A stretch of 49,132 nucleotides of DNA, taken from the NCBI RefSeq assembly GCF_004944975.1, contig NZ_SPQG01000008.1:53400-102531 (forward strand), in the 5' to 3' direction. A program made the translations under genes and the position numbers. Below are positions 23,682 through 34,100 of this stretch, piece after piece (the first letter of the stretch is position 1; each line of letters begins with the position of its first letter). The notes beneath the pieces were generated by a model. The model was not told where the DNA came from, made no database searches, and worked only from the letters and a program-made list of their open reading frames with translations. Origin of the DNA: Halorhabdus amylolytica. GTDB taxonomy: Archaea; Halobacteriota; Halobacteria; Halobacteriales; Haloarculaceae.

Positions 23682-24365
23682 ATGTATCTCAACGAAGATC
23701 GAGTCCAAACGCTCGCTGACCGGATCGCTGAGCACGATCTCACCAAACGACATCGACAGAGTACCCAGAATACCTATGAAACGGTGTTCGGAATCGAAAC
23801 GACACCAGAAGCAGGTAGAGAACACTTAGATCTGATCTTCAAGCGAGTAATCCAGGCCCGCGCGACACCGCTGAGTCGGGACCAGTATCGCGATGTCGTC
23901 GACAGTGTCTCACCGGAGAACATCATCGAGCAGGATACCCATCAAGAGGCATATGATACGCTTCGATCCCATCAACATATCGCTCAGAAGATTGCGAACG
24001 AATTTCTTCGACAAGTTGTCGATGTCTTCGGCATTCGACGAACGGAGTGGCATGACCAGCTGGATGTTGCCTTAGATACCAACGTTGTCCAGGCCTTGGT
24101 CAAGATGGGCGCGATTGTACTCGATGACACCGAGAGAGAACGTGGACCAGCCCAAATTGTGAACATGCATCCCGAGAGCGAACCATACAAGCGTATCGGC
24201 TATCAGGAAGTGCAGCTTGCTATGGGTGAAGCCGCTGAACAAGCTGGATTTCCTCGCATTGTCTTTGACGAACTCTGGCTCGAACATCGGGAATTCATCG
24301 CGGATCCACTTCTTCAGTCAGAAAGTAAATTTGATGACCTTATCTTGTCTCGATTTCAAGCGTAG
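23682..24365 (+). CDS. Unknown protein, weak HhH-GPD-like pattern
   Basis: A 227-residue protein from ATG 23682 (a TTG frame extends to 23640). The middle section (KIANEFLRQVVDVFG then LDVALDTNVVQALVKMGAI) faintly resembles the helix-hairpin-helix DNA glycosylase fold, where a conserved aspartate follows a similar helix, but the catalytic lysine and the hairpin glycine pattern are not evident. The C-terminus has AEQAGFPRIVFDELWLEHRE. Codons are less GC-rich than in the AddB gene downstream. I would not assign a function. It is followed by a decayed abiEii fragment. Confidence 0.5.
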   Translation: MYLNEDRVQTLADRIAEHDLTKRHRQSTQNTYETVFGIETTPEAGREHLDLIFKRVIQARATPLSRDQYRDVVDSVSPENIIEQDTHQEAYDTLRSHQHIAQKIANEFLRQVVDVFGIRRTEWHDQLDVALDTNVVQALVKMGAIVLDDTERERGPAQIVNMHPESEPYKRIGYQEVQLAMGEAAEQAGFPRIVFDELWLEHREFIADPLLQSESKFDDLILSRFQA

Positions 24366-24436
24366 AGAGTTTCGAGGATCGGCTATCCTCTCCTTCTTGA
24401 TGCCTCCAGAGTTCGTATAGATTGCTGAGGAGCAGC

Positions 24437-24629
24437 TTGCCTTTGAGGCGAAGTGCAAACACGATGATCTCACCATCGATCTGTCGACAGGGCTACGGAG
24501 GACCAATGGGTCGTAATCCGCCAGCAATGGGAGACAACGGTCCCTGATCTCACCGGTAACTCACCGTTGTTCGAGACAGTCTGGAATCGATTGGAAACGG
24601 CGATTTCTCAACAAAGATTGTCACTGGTT
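24437..24629 (+). pseudogene. Decayed 3' fragment of an abiEii toxin gene
   Basis: The first frame reads AFEAKCKHDDLTIDLSTG and a second, after a shift near 24498, reads EDQWVVIRQQWETTVPDLTG then FETVWNRLETAISQQ. Both align directly with the C-terminal 65 residues of the intact AbiEii at 3560-4363 (AFDAKCKHDGLTVDL, IRHQWETTLPDLTG, MVWEQLDTAISQQ). The catalytic part is missing and there is no abiEi. The remnant shows that a second, divergent AbiE module once stood here. Confidence 0.85.
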
Positions 24630-24730
24630 GTAGATACCCATGCTGGGTAAAGTCATTTACATATTTTGTCTGATGAGTAACGCTCACCGCTGGTGGCTAC
24701 CTTTTTGTAATCTTGGGCAGGAAACGAATT

Positions 24731-27313
24731 GTGTCACTGCAACAGGCTCGTTCTATCGACGATCTCTTCGAGGAGGTGGCGGACTACGATCTCGTGTTGA
24801 CGGTCGACGCGCCGCTCAGTCTTGCGCTCAATCGACGGCTGGACCACCCACGACTCGGTCGGTTCGCGGCCACGCCACAGATGCTCGCGGCCGACGAGTT
24901 CCGACCGCAGGACCAACGACAGCTCTTTGTCGAAGTGATCGACAAGACGGCACTGCCCTGGAAGCAGGCCGCCCATCTGGTCGAGTTAATCCTCGGTTGT
25001 TGGGAGGAGACAGGTGATCGACAGGCGATCCTTGAGTTCGATCGCTACGACACACCGGCGACACGTGAGGTACTTGATGTCATCGCGTCCGTCGAGAGTG
25101 CGCATCGCGATCTTGACGAGTATCGGATCGACGACGACCTCAACGTCGCCGTCATCGGTGAATCCCAGTTCAGCGAGCTGGACCGGTCGATCTTGCCCGC
25201 CGAGTATGACGTGATCGACCCGCTCACGAGCGAGGCCTTCGACCTGCCGGCGTTCCACAGCTTCGCGTCCCGGACAGCGATCGTCGAGGCGATCGTGGAC
25301 AACGTGACCAGCGACAACGCCGACGACGTGGCGATCGTCATGGATCGTGGCGGGCCGTTCCCCGCGCTGATCGAATCCGCACTCGAGGCACAAGATATTC
25401 CCTTCTACGGCGGGCCTGGATTCGCCGACGACGAGGGACTGCGGACGTTCCTCGAATTACTCAGGCTGGCCCACGCCGATTCGAGAGCCCGCGTCGGGGA
25501 TGTCCGACCGATCGCTCGCGGGCTCGGAATCGATCTCCCCGTCACGGACGATCAGAAGCTTCTCCGCGAACTCGATGGGCGGGCTATCGAGCCGGTTCAG
25601 GCTTTCTGTGCGGCCGTCGGCGAGTGGACCTTCGGCGAGGCGCTCGGAGAGTTCGCGGAGCTGTCGGACCGGTCGCTGGACGCCGTTCGAGACGAACTCG
25701 ACGTGCTCGGATTAGTGGACAAGCCGGTCACGGACGGTCGACTCGACGATCTGGCGTTCTACCTGAGCGCGTTCGACGTGCCGATCGACCGCGAGGACAG
25801 CGGCGTCCTGCTCGCCGACGCGAAAACGTCGGTCTACGTCGACCGGCCCGCCGTCTTCTATCTCGGACTGGATGCTGACTGGACTCACCAAGTCATCGAT
25901 CGGCCGTGGAGCGACACCGAACGGAAAGACCGCGAGCACCTCCGACAGTTCCAGTTGCTCCTCCAGAACGGTCGCGAACAGTATTATCTCGTTCAGGAGA
26001 CCAGCGCCGGCGAACCAGTCCGGCCGTGTCTGTACTTCCACGACCTTCTGGACGACGGCATCGAGACGTTCGACGACTTCGAGACCATCCCGCACACGTA
26101 TCGGCGAGGAGATGGCTCAACCGGTTTCGAGCACGACCCCGTCAACGTAGCGCCCGAGCCGATTGAGACGATCAGCCAGTCGAGTCTCAACACGTTCGTC
26201 AACTGCCCGCGCGATTACTTCTTCGACCAGCTCGTCGAGCAACCCGATCAGGACTACTTCCGGAAAGGGAATTGCTATCACGACTTCGCCGAGTTCTACG
26301 TCAACCATCCCGACGTGGTCGCCGATGCGGATCGGGAGGAACTCGTCGACCTCTTTCTCGACGAACTCCGGCCCTTCGTCGATCAGGTTGATCGTGACGT
26401 CCTCGAAACGGAGTTCGACGTGGGCCTCGACCTGATCGAGCGATTCATCGACGAGAATCCGCCGGTCGAGCGTGACTACGGCGAGTACGAGGTGTTGCCC
26501 TTTGGAAATCTCGTTGCCGATCATTTCGATCACCCAATCGACTCGCCGATCACCGAGCAGTGGTTCGAAAATCCGGAACTCGGCGGGAAAGGCAAGGTCG
26601 ATCTCATCCACTCCCCGACGCAACTTCTCGATTACAAGAGCGGGTCAGCGAAATCCGCGTCACAGGTCGTCGATCGCTCGTCGATCGAAGAGATTCACGA
26701 CAAACCGGACTTCCAGGCCATGCTTTATCTTGCCCATCACCGTCAGGTTCGTTCCGACGAGCCGATCGACTTCGTGTTCTATCACTTCCTCGATCTGGTG
26801 GACGACGCCATTACCGGATCCACTGACATCGAGGACGCGCTCGTCCGCGTGACGTACTATCCTGAGACGTTCGACGAGTGGGCGGGCACGCAGACGGCCT
26901 TCGACGCACTCTGTGCGGGCGTTGCGGAAAGCAATAACCGACGGAAGACGCTCGAAAAGTTGGGATATGACGCGTATGCCCAGTTCCTCGACGGGCACGC
27001 GTTTCCCGACATCGACGAGAAGGACGCACTCCTCGATACAGAGTTTGCGGACCCGTTCGTCAGGTATGCTCGCGACCGCGTCGGCGAGTACAAGTACGTC
27101 ACGTCGGGGATCGAGAGCGCCCTCAAGACGCTGCTTGACCTGCGCGGCGAGAACTACTTCCGGGACGACATCGACGCCTTCGAGGCGTTCCTCGACGCCC
27201 AGATCGATCGGATCAACGAGTATCGGGAGTCGTCGTTCCCGGTCGGCGACCCCAACCTGGATCGCGTGACCCATCGTGATCTGCTCTTGTCCGAGGGGGG
27301 TCGCGATGACTGA
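24731..27313 (+). CDS. AddB-like PD-(D/E)XK nuclease/inactivated helicase subunit
   Basis: An 860-residue protein starting at GTG 24731. The first 450 residues have an AddB-like layout of an inactivated UvrD-type helicase without Walker A. The C-terminal domain is a RecB-type nuclease: SQSSLNTFVNCPRDYFFDQL, then GKGKVDLIHSPTQLLDYKSG, whose D and DYK are catalytic, followed by DKPDFQAMLYLAHHRQ. The four-cysteine iron-sulphur cluster of bacterial AddB is not evident, as only one of the expected cysteines is present. It overlaps the AddA-like gene by eight bases, so the two subunits are translationally coupled. Role: processing of double-strand DNA ends for recombination, or degradation of foreign DNA. 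Confidence 0.8.
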   Translation: MSLQQARSIDDLFEEVADYDLVLTVDAPLSLALNRRLDHPRLGRFAATPQMLAADEFRPQDQRQLFVEVIDKTALPWKQAAHLVELILGCWEETGDRQAILEFDRYDTPATREVLDVIASVESAHRDLDEYRIDDDLNVAVIGESQFSELDRSILPAEYDVIDPLTSEAFDLPAFHSFASRTAIVEAIVDNVTSDNADDVAIVMDRGGPFPALIESALEAQDIPFYGGPGFADDEGLRTFLELLRLAHADSRARVGDVRPIARGLGIDLPVTDDQKLLRELDGRAIEPVQAFCAAVGEWTFGEALGEFAELSDRSLDAVRDELDVLGLVDKPVTDGRLDDLAFYLSAFDVPIDREDSGVLLADAKTSVYVDRPAVFYLGLDADWTHQVIDRPWSDTERKDREHLRQFQLLLQNGREQYYLVQETSAGEPVRPCLYFHDLLDDGIETFDDFETIPHTYRRGDGSTGFEHDPVNVAPEPIETISQSSLNTFVNCPRDYFFDQLVEQPDQDYFRKGNCYHDFAEFYVNHPDVVADADREELVDLFLDELRPFVDQVDRDVLETEFDVGLDLIERFIDENPPVERDYGEYEVLPFGNLVADHFDHPIDSPITEQWFENPELGGKGKVDLIHSPTQLLDYKSGSAKSASQVVDRSSIEEIHDKPDFQAMLYLAHHRQVRSDEPIDFVFYHFLDLVDDAITGSTDIEDALVRVTYYPETFDEWAGTQTAFDALCAGVAESNNRRKTLEKLGYDAYAQFLDGHAFPDIDEKDALLDTEFADPFVRYARDRVGEYKYVTSGIESALKTLLDLRGENYFRDDIDAFEAFLDAQIDRINEYRESSFPVGDPNLDRVTHRDLLLSEGGRDD

Positions 27314-29660
27314 GCCCACGCCGAACGCCCGACAGCGCGAGCTGATCGAGGCGACCGAGGGGATTCACGTCGTCGACGCCGGCGCGGGGACGGGCAAGAC
27401 CTTCGCCATCACGCGCCGTTATGCGAACCTGCTGAGTGAGGGCTATGAGCCCGAGGACGTACTGCTGGTCACCTTCACGAACAACGCTGCCACCGAGATG
27501 AAAGAGCGCGTCGTCGCGCGGTGTGACTACTCGATGTCCGCGCTCCGGGACGCGCCGATCAGCACCTTTCATAGCTTCTGTCACGACCTGCTGCTCGAAT
27601 ACGGGGCCGACGCGCCGTCATACCTCGGGATCGACGACCAGATTACCGGCTCGACGCAGCTGCTTGAAAACGAGGTCATCGAGGCCGATCGCTTCCGGAC
27701 CTTCCTCTCGCAGTTCGTCGACGCCCATCCTGAACACGAGGCCGTGTTCCGCGTGCTCAACGATCCGACATCGGTACTCGAGTTAATCAGAGAACTCGCC
27801 GCGAAGGGCGTCTTTCCCACCGTAGACGGGTGGTATCGCGACGGCGAGGCCGCTCTGGACGGGGATCTCGAGGCCTTCGAGACGCTGTTCGCCGAAGCGA
27901 ACGCGCCGAACGAGGGGGCCAACGGGGCCACGCAGTCGGACCTGCGGTCCTCCCTGAGCGGCTTCGAACGCGATCGCTGCTTCCTCCCGGACGCCCCCAG
28001 CGAGGAAGAACTGCGAGACGGCTATCCCTCAATCGATGACCGGTGGGCGGAGGAAGCGTTCGTGGAAGACCGTGAGGCGCTGAAGGACTTCGTCCACGAC
28101 GTGTACGTCGAGTATATCCAGTTCGCGCTCCGGCGAAACTACCTGAACTTCAGTTTCCTCCAGCTGTTCGCGTTCGTCCAATTGTGTGAGGATCACGCGC
28201 TCCGGGAGTCGATCGCCTTCGAGCAGGTGATGGTCGACGAGTTCCAGGACACCAGCGAGATCCAGTTCAAGCTCACACTCCTGCTCGCCGGGACCGACAA
28301 CCTCTGTGTCGTCGGCGACTGGAAGCAGTCGATCTACGGGTTCCAGTACGCCGCCGTCGAGAACATTCGCTCGTTCGAACGTCGACTCCAAGCGTACAAA
28401 CGCGAACTCAACGGCGAGCACGAACGCGTTGCCTTCCCCGTCGAGGAGGTGAACACGATCCCACTACGACGGAACTACCGCTCGACGCAGTCGATCCTGG
28501 ACCTCTCGCGGCACGCCCTGACGGTGCCCGCGACGGGCAGCGAGTCGGTCGATCGAACCGTCGACGAAATCGACGGGCTCGAGGCGGCGACCGATCGGGA
28601 CCACTCGACGATCGCGGCGTTCACGAGTGCGAGCGAACACGAGGTGATCCTCGATCGGATCGAGACGATCGTCGGCAACGACGCCTACGCGGTCGACGAC
28701 GAGAACGGCGACCTTCGCACGCCACGCTACGACGACATCGCGGTCCTCACCCGGACGCGACGCTTCGGACGGGAGTTGCAGACCACGGCCGACGAGTTCG
28801 GCGTTCCGGTCGCCTACGAGGGTGGCGTGAAGCTCTTCGAGACCGATCAGGCGATCCTGTTGCTCGCGTGGCTCCGGATTCTCGCCGACGAGGACTCCCG
28901 TCGTGGCTGGGCGGTCGTCCTCGAACGGGCAGGGTACACGCTCGCGGAGGTTGAGCAGATCCTCGACGAGCGAGCGTATCCCGACGCGATGGTTTCGTTT
29001 CGCGAGCGACTCGCGGCGATGGAGTCGATCGGTGCGATCGCCCGCCATGTCTTCGAGCGGTACGGCTTTGAGGACGCGTATGCGAGTTCGCTCGTCGCCC
29101 TCCTCCAGGATGTCTCGGACGGGACGACGCGGAATCTCGGCGGGATGATCCGCTTCATCGAGCGGAGTCTGGACGCCGAGGCAACGCACGAGATCGACGA
29201 CAACCCTGGTGGGGACTCCATCACCGTTCAGACGATCCACGCGGCCAAGGGACTCGAACATCCGATCGTGATCGTCGCGAATATCAATCGGTACAGCTTC
29301 CCGCCATCGGGTGGCGGCGCGGATCGGATTCGCTACGCGGATCCGATCGGCCTGCGCCAGACGAAACTGTCTTCGACGGCACACGGTCGGCCCCACCTCT
29401 ACGACAACTGGCGGTACCGTGTGCTGTCGGCGTGTCTGGGTCGTGACTACGACGAGGAGCGCCGTCTGCTCTACGTCGCGATGACGCGAGCACAGGATCA
29501 CCTGCTCTTTTCGGCGGGGGCGGAGCCGAGTCCACTGTTCGAGAACCTGCCGCTGGAGCCAAAGTCTGTCGAGCCGGACCTCGAGGAGTCCGGGATCGAC
29601 CAGACCGAACAGACGCGGTTGCAGGTGTCGATCCCGGAGCCCGACGTGCCGGCTGGCTAG
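27306..29660 (+). CDS. AddA-like UvrD/PcrA helicase, ends at an in-frame TAG
   Basis: A 784-residue superfamily 1A helicase. Motifs: VVDAGAGTGKTFAITRRYA (Walker A), LLVTFTNNAATEMKER (Ia), VMVDEFQDTSEIQ (II), VVGDWKQSIYGFQYA (III), IPLRRNYRSTQSI (IV), VQTIHAAKGLEHPIVI (V) and RRLLYVAMTRAQDHLLFS (VI). The frame stops at TAG 29658-29660 but continues in the same frame into a RecB-type nuclease domain up to 30188. AddA homologs carry both domains in one chain, so the stop separates helicase from nuclease. ATG 27306 overlaps the addB stop. Confidence 0.87.
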   Translation: MTEPTPNARQRELIEATEGIHVVDAGAGTGKTFAITRRYANLLSEGYEPEDVLLVTFTNNAATEMKERVVARCDYSMSALRDAPISTFHSFCHDLLLEYGADAPSYLGIDDQITGSTQLLENEVIEADRFRTFLSQFVDAHPEHEAVFRVLNDPTSVLELIRELAAKGVFPTVDGWYRDGEAALDGDLEAFETLFAEANAPNEGANGATQSDLRSSLSGFERDRCFLPDAPSEEELRDGYPSIDDRWAEEAFVEDREALKDFVHDVYVEYIQFALRRNYLNFSFLQLFAFVQLCEDHALRESIAFEQVMVDEFQDTSEIQFKLTLLLAGTDNLCVVGDWKQSIYGFQYAAVENIRSFERRLQAYKRELNGEHERVAFPVEEVNTIPLRRNYRSTQSILDLSRHALTVPATGSESVDRTVDEIDGLEAATDRDHSTIAAFTSASEHEVILDRIETIVGNDAYAVDDENGDLRTPRYDDIAVLTRTRRFGRELQTTADEFGVPVAYEGGVKLFETDQAILLLAWLRILADEDSRRGWAVVLERAGYTLAEVEQILDERAYPDAMVSFRERLAAMESIGAIARHVFERYGFEDAYASSLVALLQDVSDGTTRNLGGMIRFIERSLDAEATHEIDDNPGGDSITVQTIHAAKGLEHPIVIVANINRYSFPPSGGGADRIRYADPIGLRQTKLSSTAHGRPHLYDNWRYRVLSACLGRDYDEERRLLYVAMTRAQDHLLFSAGAEPSPLFENLPLEPKSVEPDLEESGIDQTEQTRLQVSIPEPDVPAG

Positions 29661-29675
29661 TCGCCCCACGCCTTG

Positions 29676-30188
29676 ATGGATGACCGCGTCTTCGAGGAGC
29701 GTGAGGAGGGTCGTGGGATCGAGTTCGGGAATGCAGTGCATGACTTCGCCGAGCGTTATGCTGCCGGTGAGAAGATCGAGCCTGAGAGTGATGACGAACG
29801 GCGGGTGCGGGACTTCATTGACGATCTCGACGGAACGCTACTTGTCGAGGAGGACGCGTACCTGCCGGTGTCGGTCGGGAATCAGAAAGTGACGATCTCC
29901 GGCGTGATCGACTTGCTGCACGTGACCGACGATTGTGTCGAGATCGTGGACTACAAGACCGACCGTTCCCGGGACGCCGAAAGCGAGTATCGCAAACAGC
30001 TGAGCGTCTACTATCATGTCCTTCAGCAACTGTATCCCGATCGGGAGGTCTCAACGAGCCTGTTTTATACGTCAAAAGGAGATCGCGTTGAGATGGAGGC
30101 TCTATCGACAGGGGAACTCTCGGAATTGATCGATGTCGAACGTGAATCTGATACGCCTGATGACATTGATGACTCGCGTATCAGATAG
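29676..30188 (+). pseudogene. Nuclease domain of the AddA-like protein, detached by the stop codon
   Basis: 170 codons in the same frame as the helicase, beginning five sense codons after the TAG. Contents: RGIEFGNAVHDFAERYAAGE, then VTISGVIDLLHVTDDCVEIV, DYKTDRS and YRKQLSVYYHVLQQ, the G-x-ID...DYKT...QL pattern of RecB-like PD-(D/E)XK nucleases with all key residues intact. It could be translated separately from TTG 29673 or ATG 29676, but no upstream promoter or ribosome binding site is evident. The intact active site suggests a very recent mutation, read-through, separate expression or a sequencing error. Confidence 0.7.
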
Positions 30189-30327
30189 CAGCGTACCAAC
30201 GATGACTGTCGCAAAACGTTCATCGTGTATAGTCCTCGGCCTTTTATCTAACGCAGTTTCCAACTGTCTCGGAGGGGATAGCTAACGATGACAAATAGTA
30301 AAGTGGGTTGGTTGACTTCACCATGCT

Positions 30328-31164
30328 ATGAAGAAGAAGCCAGACGGCAATAGCGGACTGCCGTCCCTTTCCCGTACGTTCTCTCTCGAGGAAGTCAACA
30401 TGGATTTGACCATGTGCGGCCTTTTCCCTGATCGAACGGAAGAGATCGCTGAGTTGTACCGTGTATATGGGAACTGGAACGAGGCCAAAGAGATCTGGTT
30501 CGAGGAACGACGTGCGAACCGCAGCACTAGAGGGAGTTCCCAGAAAATATACCGCGTTCTCTCATCACGGCTCAAAAATACCCCTGCTCGCCTTCCCAAC
30601 CCGAGTGAGCTCCCGACTGTGCTGGATGCATGTTCGTCTTCGCAAGAGAAAGCGCAAGTTCTCTACCCCTATCTCGTCGCCGACGACCCGCTCGTTAGAT
30701 ATGTTGTCCACGAATACGCCCGACGGCTTTCCGGCGAATATCCCGAACCACTTGACTTCTCTAATGAGACGCTTATAACTATCCTGAATCAGTTTGAATA
30801 CGCTGACGGGACATCGTTTGACTATGCCGACTCGACGACGGAGCGATGGTGCGAAGGATTCCGGTCGGTAATGCGTGAAATCGGTGTTTTGAAGAATCAG
30901 CAAACGGTCGTCGGCGATCCGCCATCGCTCGGAGAGACAGCACTCCTCGTTGCAATGGGTTATTCGTACGTGCAAGGCGAAGATGAGTGGTTTGAATCAC
31001 CAATCGGTCTTCAGTACCTATTCCAGCCGAGTGCTCGTTGGGAAGAACTCTACAACAGGGCAGCGGAAACGGAGTCGTGGGAGTTCGTAGAACTCCATGG
31101 GAATCTGCAACTCCGGCCGAATGAAGGGCCGTACTCATCGATTACTAGTGAGGAGGGTGAATGA
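30328..31164 (+). CDS. brxA: BrxA family protein (DUF1819)
   Basis: A 278-residue BrxA-like protein: FSLEEVNMDLTMCGLFPDRT, then IAELYRVYGNWNEAKEIWFE at the N-terminus, ELPTVLDACSSSQEKAQVLY then VRYVVHEYARRL in the middle, and WCEGFRSVMREIGVLKNQ near the end. BrxA binds DNA and is a standard component of BREX phage-defence loci. It is the first gene of a tightly packed operon brxA-brxC-brxB-brxC. The stop overlaps the next start as ATGATG. The upstream gap of 139 bases carries the AT-rich promoter (CCTTTTATCTAA at about 30240). Confidence 0.82.
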   Translation: MKKKPDGNSGLPSLSRTFSLEEVNMDLTMCGLFPDRTEEIAELYRVYGNWNEAKEIWFEERRANRSTRGSSQKIYRVLSSRLKNTPARLPNPSELPTVLDACSSSQEKAQVLYPYLVADDPLVRYVVHEYARRLSGEYPEPLDFSNETLITILNQFEYADGTSFDYADSTTERWCEGFRSVMREIGVLKNQQTVVGDPPSLGETALLVAMGYSYVQGEDEWFESPIGLQYLFQPSARWEELYNRAAETESWEFVELHGNLQLRPNEGPYSSITSEEGE

Positions 31165-34100
31165 TGGTAGACGCAACATGGTTTGAAGATTTACCAGAGG
31201 ATTTCGAGGAATCGGTACGAATCGACCGAAAGAACCAGTCAGCAGACGAAATGCAGCACAGGAAACAGGCTATCGAATCATACCACGTCACGGCTGACTC
31301 TCAACGCTTCCTCGAGGACTTCGTCAACCGATTGATTGGCGAAGCCGAAGATATGCGGTCGGGATCGAACTACTGGCTGTACGGCTACTATGGGAGTGGA
31401 AAGAGCCATCTGTTAACAGTTTTGGACGGGCTGATGGATACCAAGTGGCTCCAAGGCCGCTCCGACAAGGTGTGGAGAAACCTCGTTCCGGATGCGTCAA
31501 CGAGTGGGGACCTCGATACGCTCCGCACTCAGTGGAGTGCCGTTCATTCCAAGTATCACGTCATCCCTGTCTCCGTCAACCTGCTCAAGTATCAGGGCCA
31601 GAAGCAACGCAGCTTTAGTGAGATCGTTCTTCGTCATGCCCACCAGAATCCGATTCTCACGGGCGTCAATGACAGTATCTCTACTGGATTGTCCTCCCAG
31701 CTTGATATCGCGTATTTCGAAGACTGGTATCAAACGACCGAATCCTGGCCGGAACGACAGGATCGAGCAGCATCAGTTGTCGAGGGAGTGACACCGGACC
31801 AACCGCAATACGAGTGGAGAACTGATGGTCTCTGGACCGACATCCAACAGTACAGTGCGCTGTCTGATGTTGTGCTCCCGGAGTTGTTCGAGGGCGTAAC
31901 GGGTACACGCGACGGCTACACCGACCTTCAACCCTCGAATATTGACCCAGAAGAGGTTATCAGTCGGTTGGAATCACTGCGGCAGGAGCGTGAAGCGGAG
32001 CTTGAGGAACCGGTCAAACTCGTCCTCCTGCTCGACGAGGTGAGCCTCTTCATCGGAACCGACTTCGAACGGCTCACAGAGCTGCAGACGCTCGCGGAAA
32101 ACGTCGACGACATCGGAGACGGCGACATTCAGCTCGTTGCGACGGCGCAGGCAAAAATCGAAGACGTCCAACCCAAATTCGCGGCCCACGGGGCCGATTT
32201 CAGTATCGTCAAAGACCGGTTCCCGCACCGGTATCAGCTTCCGAGCAAGCATGTCGGGGAGATCGCCAAACGGCGGCTCTTCCAGAAGTCTGACGTAGGG
32301 GAAGATGCGGTTCGGCGCATCTTGGCTGACGCCGACGTCAAACCTGCTGAGTCGCTCGTGTACAACGAAATTAAACAGAACACGAAGCCGCCACTCGATG
32401 CTATCGATGGTGAGGAACTCGTGGAGTTCTATCCGTTCCTGCCGTACCACGCCCCACTATTCCTCGAAATCCTGTTCAATCTCCGTCGGGAGGCGAACGA
32501 CCCCGCAAAGTCGATCTTCTCGGGAACTGCCCGGGCCATCCTCGCACTAATGCATAGGTTGCTCGACGACTGGGTCGACGAGGGCAAGGGGGATACTATC
32601 GTCTCGCTGGTCGACTTCTTCGACCTGATCGAGCCTGAACTCCGTGAAATCTTACCACAGGACATGCGGGTCGTCGAAGGCGCCGATGAGACGACCGGCA
32701 TCGCTGACGAAGTAGCCGACGACGAAGGTGAGCTTCAAGAGTTCGACCTCGACGTAGCGAAGGCGGTCCTCCTCCTTCAGCACGTCCACGAAATCGTTCC
32801 CCTGAACGAAGGGAATATCGCGGTCGCCGTTATGGATGATCTGAACGGCCAATCGTGGATTAGCACGACCAATCGGGTCGAGGAATCACTGGATCGGCTG
32901 CAGAAGTACATTCGACCGACGCAGGACGAAAGTGGGGCTCGATACCGGTTCGCGACGCAGGAAGAACGCCTCATCTACGACGAGACTGAGGAAAATGAAA
33001 CCAACCCCGACTGGGAAAACATCGTCGAAACCTTGGACAAACATCTCTGGAATCGCATCACTCAGGACCTATCACTTCCAGAGTCAGTCCCGTACGGAGA
33101 ATCTAATGACGAGTACCCCGTATCGTATCAATTCGGACTCGACGGGACAACATTCGAGAGCACTATCGAAGCCGAGGGAGGGCTGGATATCGATGTCGAT
33201 GTGCAGGGTGTCCGCCCAGACATAGAACCGGAGCAAACCGACGAGGACACGCTCTACTGGGAGATCGACACGGCTGGCCTCCAGGACCTTCGCAAACGAA
33301 TGATTGAGTGGTGGGCGCTCCGCGACGCAATTGCCACTCGTGACGCACCGCCAGCGGTCGAGCGTGACCTCGAACAACGTGCCAACGCCGTCCGAAGTAA
33401 GCTGACGAGCGCAATGATGAGTGGTACCTATGCGGTAAAAGATCGGACGGACATCAGCGGTCTCTCAAAGGCGATACAAGCCACTGTCGACGTCGCCTAT
33501 CCCGACGATTTCCACCCGATGATGCTCCAGGTCAACGAAAGTCGGCTTCAAGAACTACGTGAACTTGACGGTGACGCACCGCTCCCCCCTTGGGCACGGA
33601 CAATTCAAGTCCCTTCGTCGAACCAGGATAGAGCGCAGGGCAAACAAACCATACAGCGAAACGTTATGTCTCTCACTGGCCGACAATTGAAAGGCCGCGA
33701 CGAGGGACTCAATATGAACACCGTTCTCGACGGAATCGTCGAGGAGAAACCATTTTACGACGAGGCCCGGCCTGCCCTCTGTGCGATCATCTGGGGATTC
33801 TGTCGGGAGGGGCGACTACTACCGATCGACGAAGACGGAAACACGTTGGAGGATGAAGCTGTCCTTGCCCTCGACAGCCTCTCGACGACGAGGTTGAAAC
33901 TCCTTCCACGCACAAACTTGAGCAAGCTGCTGGAAGAGGGTGGATTCAAGGAGACGACTGAAACAGTCGCTGATGGTCTCATCCACCTTCAAGAAACTAA
34001 CCAGCAGATGCGCTCGAAGCTGACCGGACTTCGCGAAGACATCACCCTGGTCGCCGACACTGACGTGCGAACCGACGAAGTCGCTGGCTTACTCAATGCG

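Noticed and set aside
28464-29741. A 425-codon frame on the minus strand inside the AddA-like gene
   Set aside because: It is antisense to an intact helicase with all motifs; long antisense frames are expected in GC-rich haloarchaeal DNA. Its translation has basic, low-information composition.
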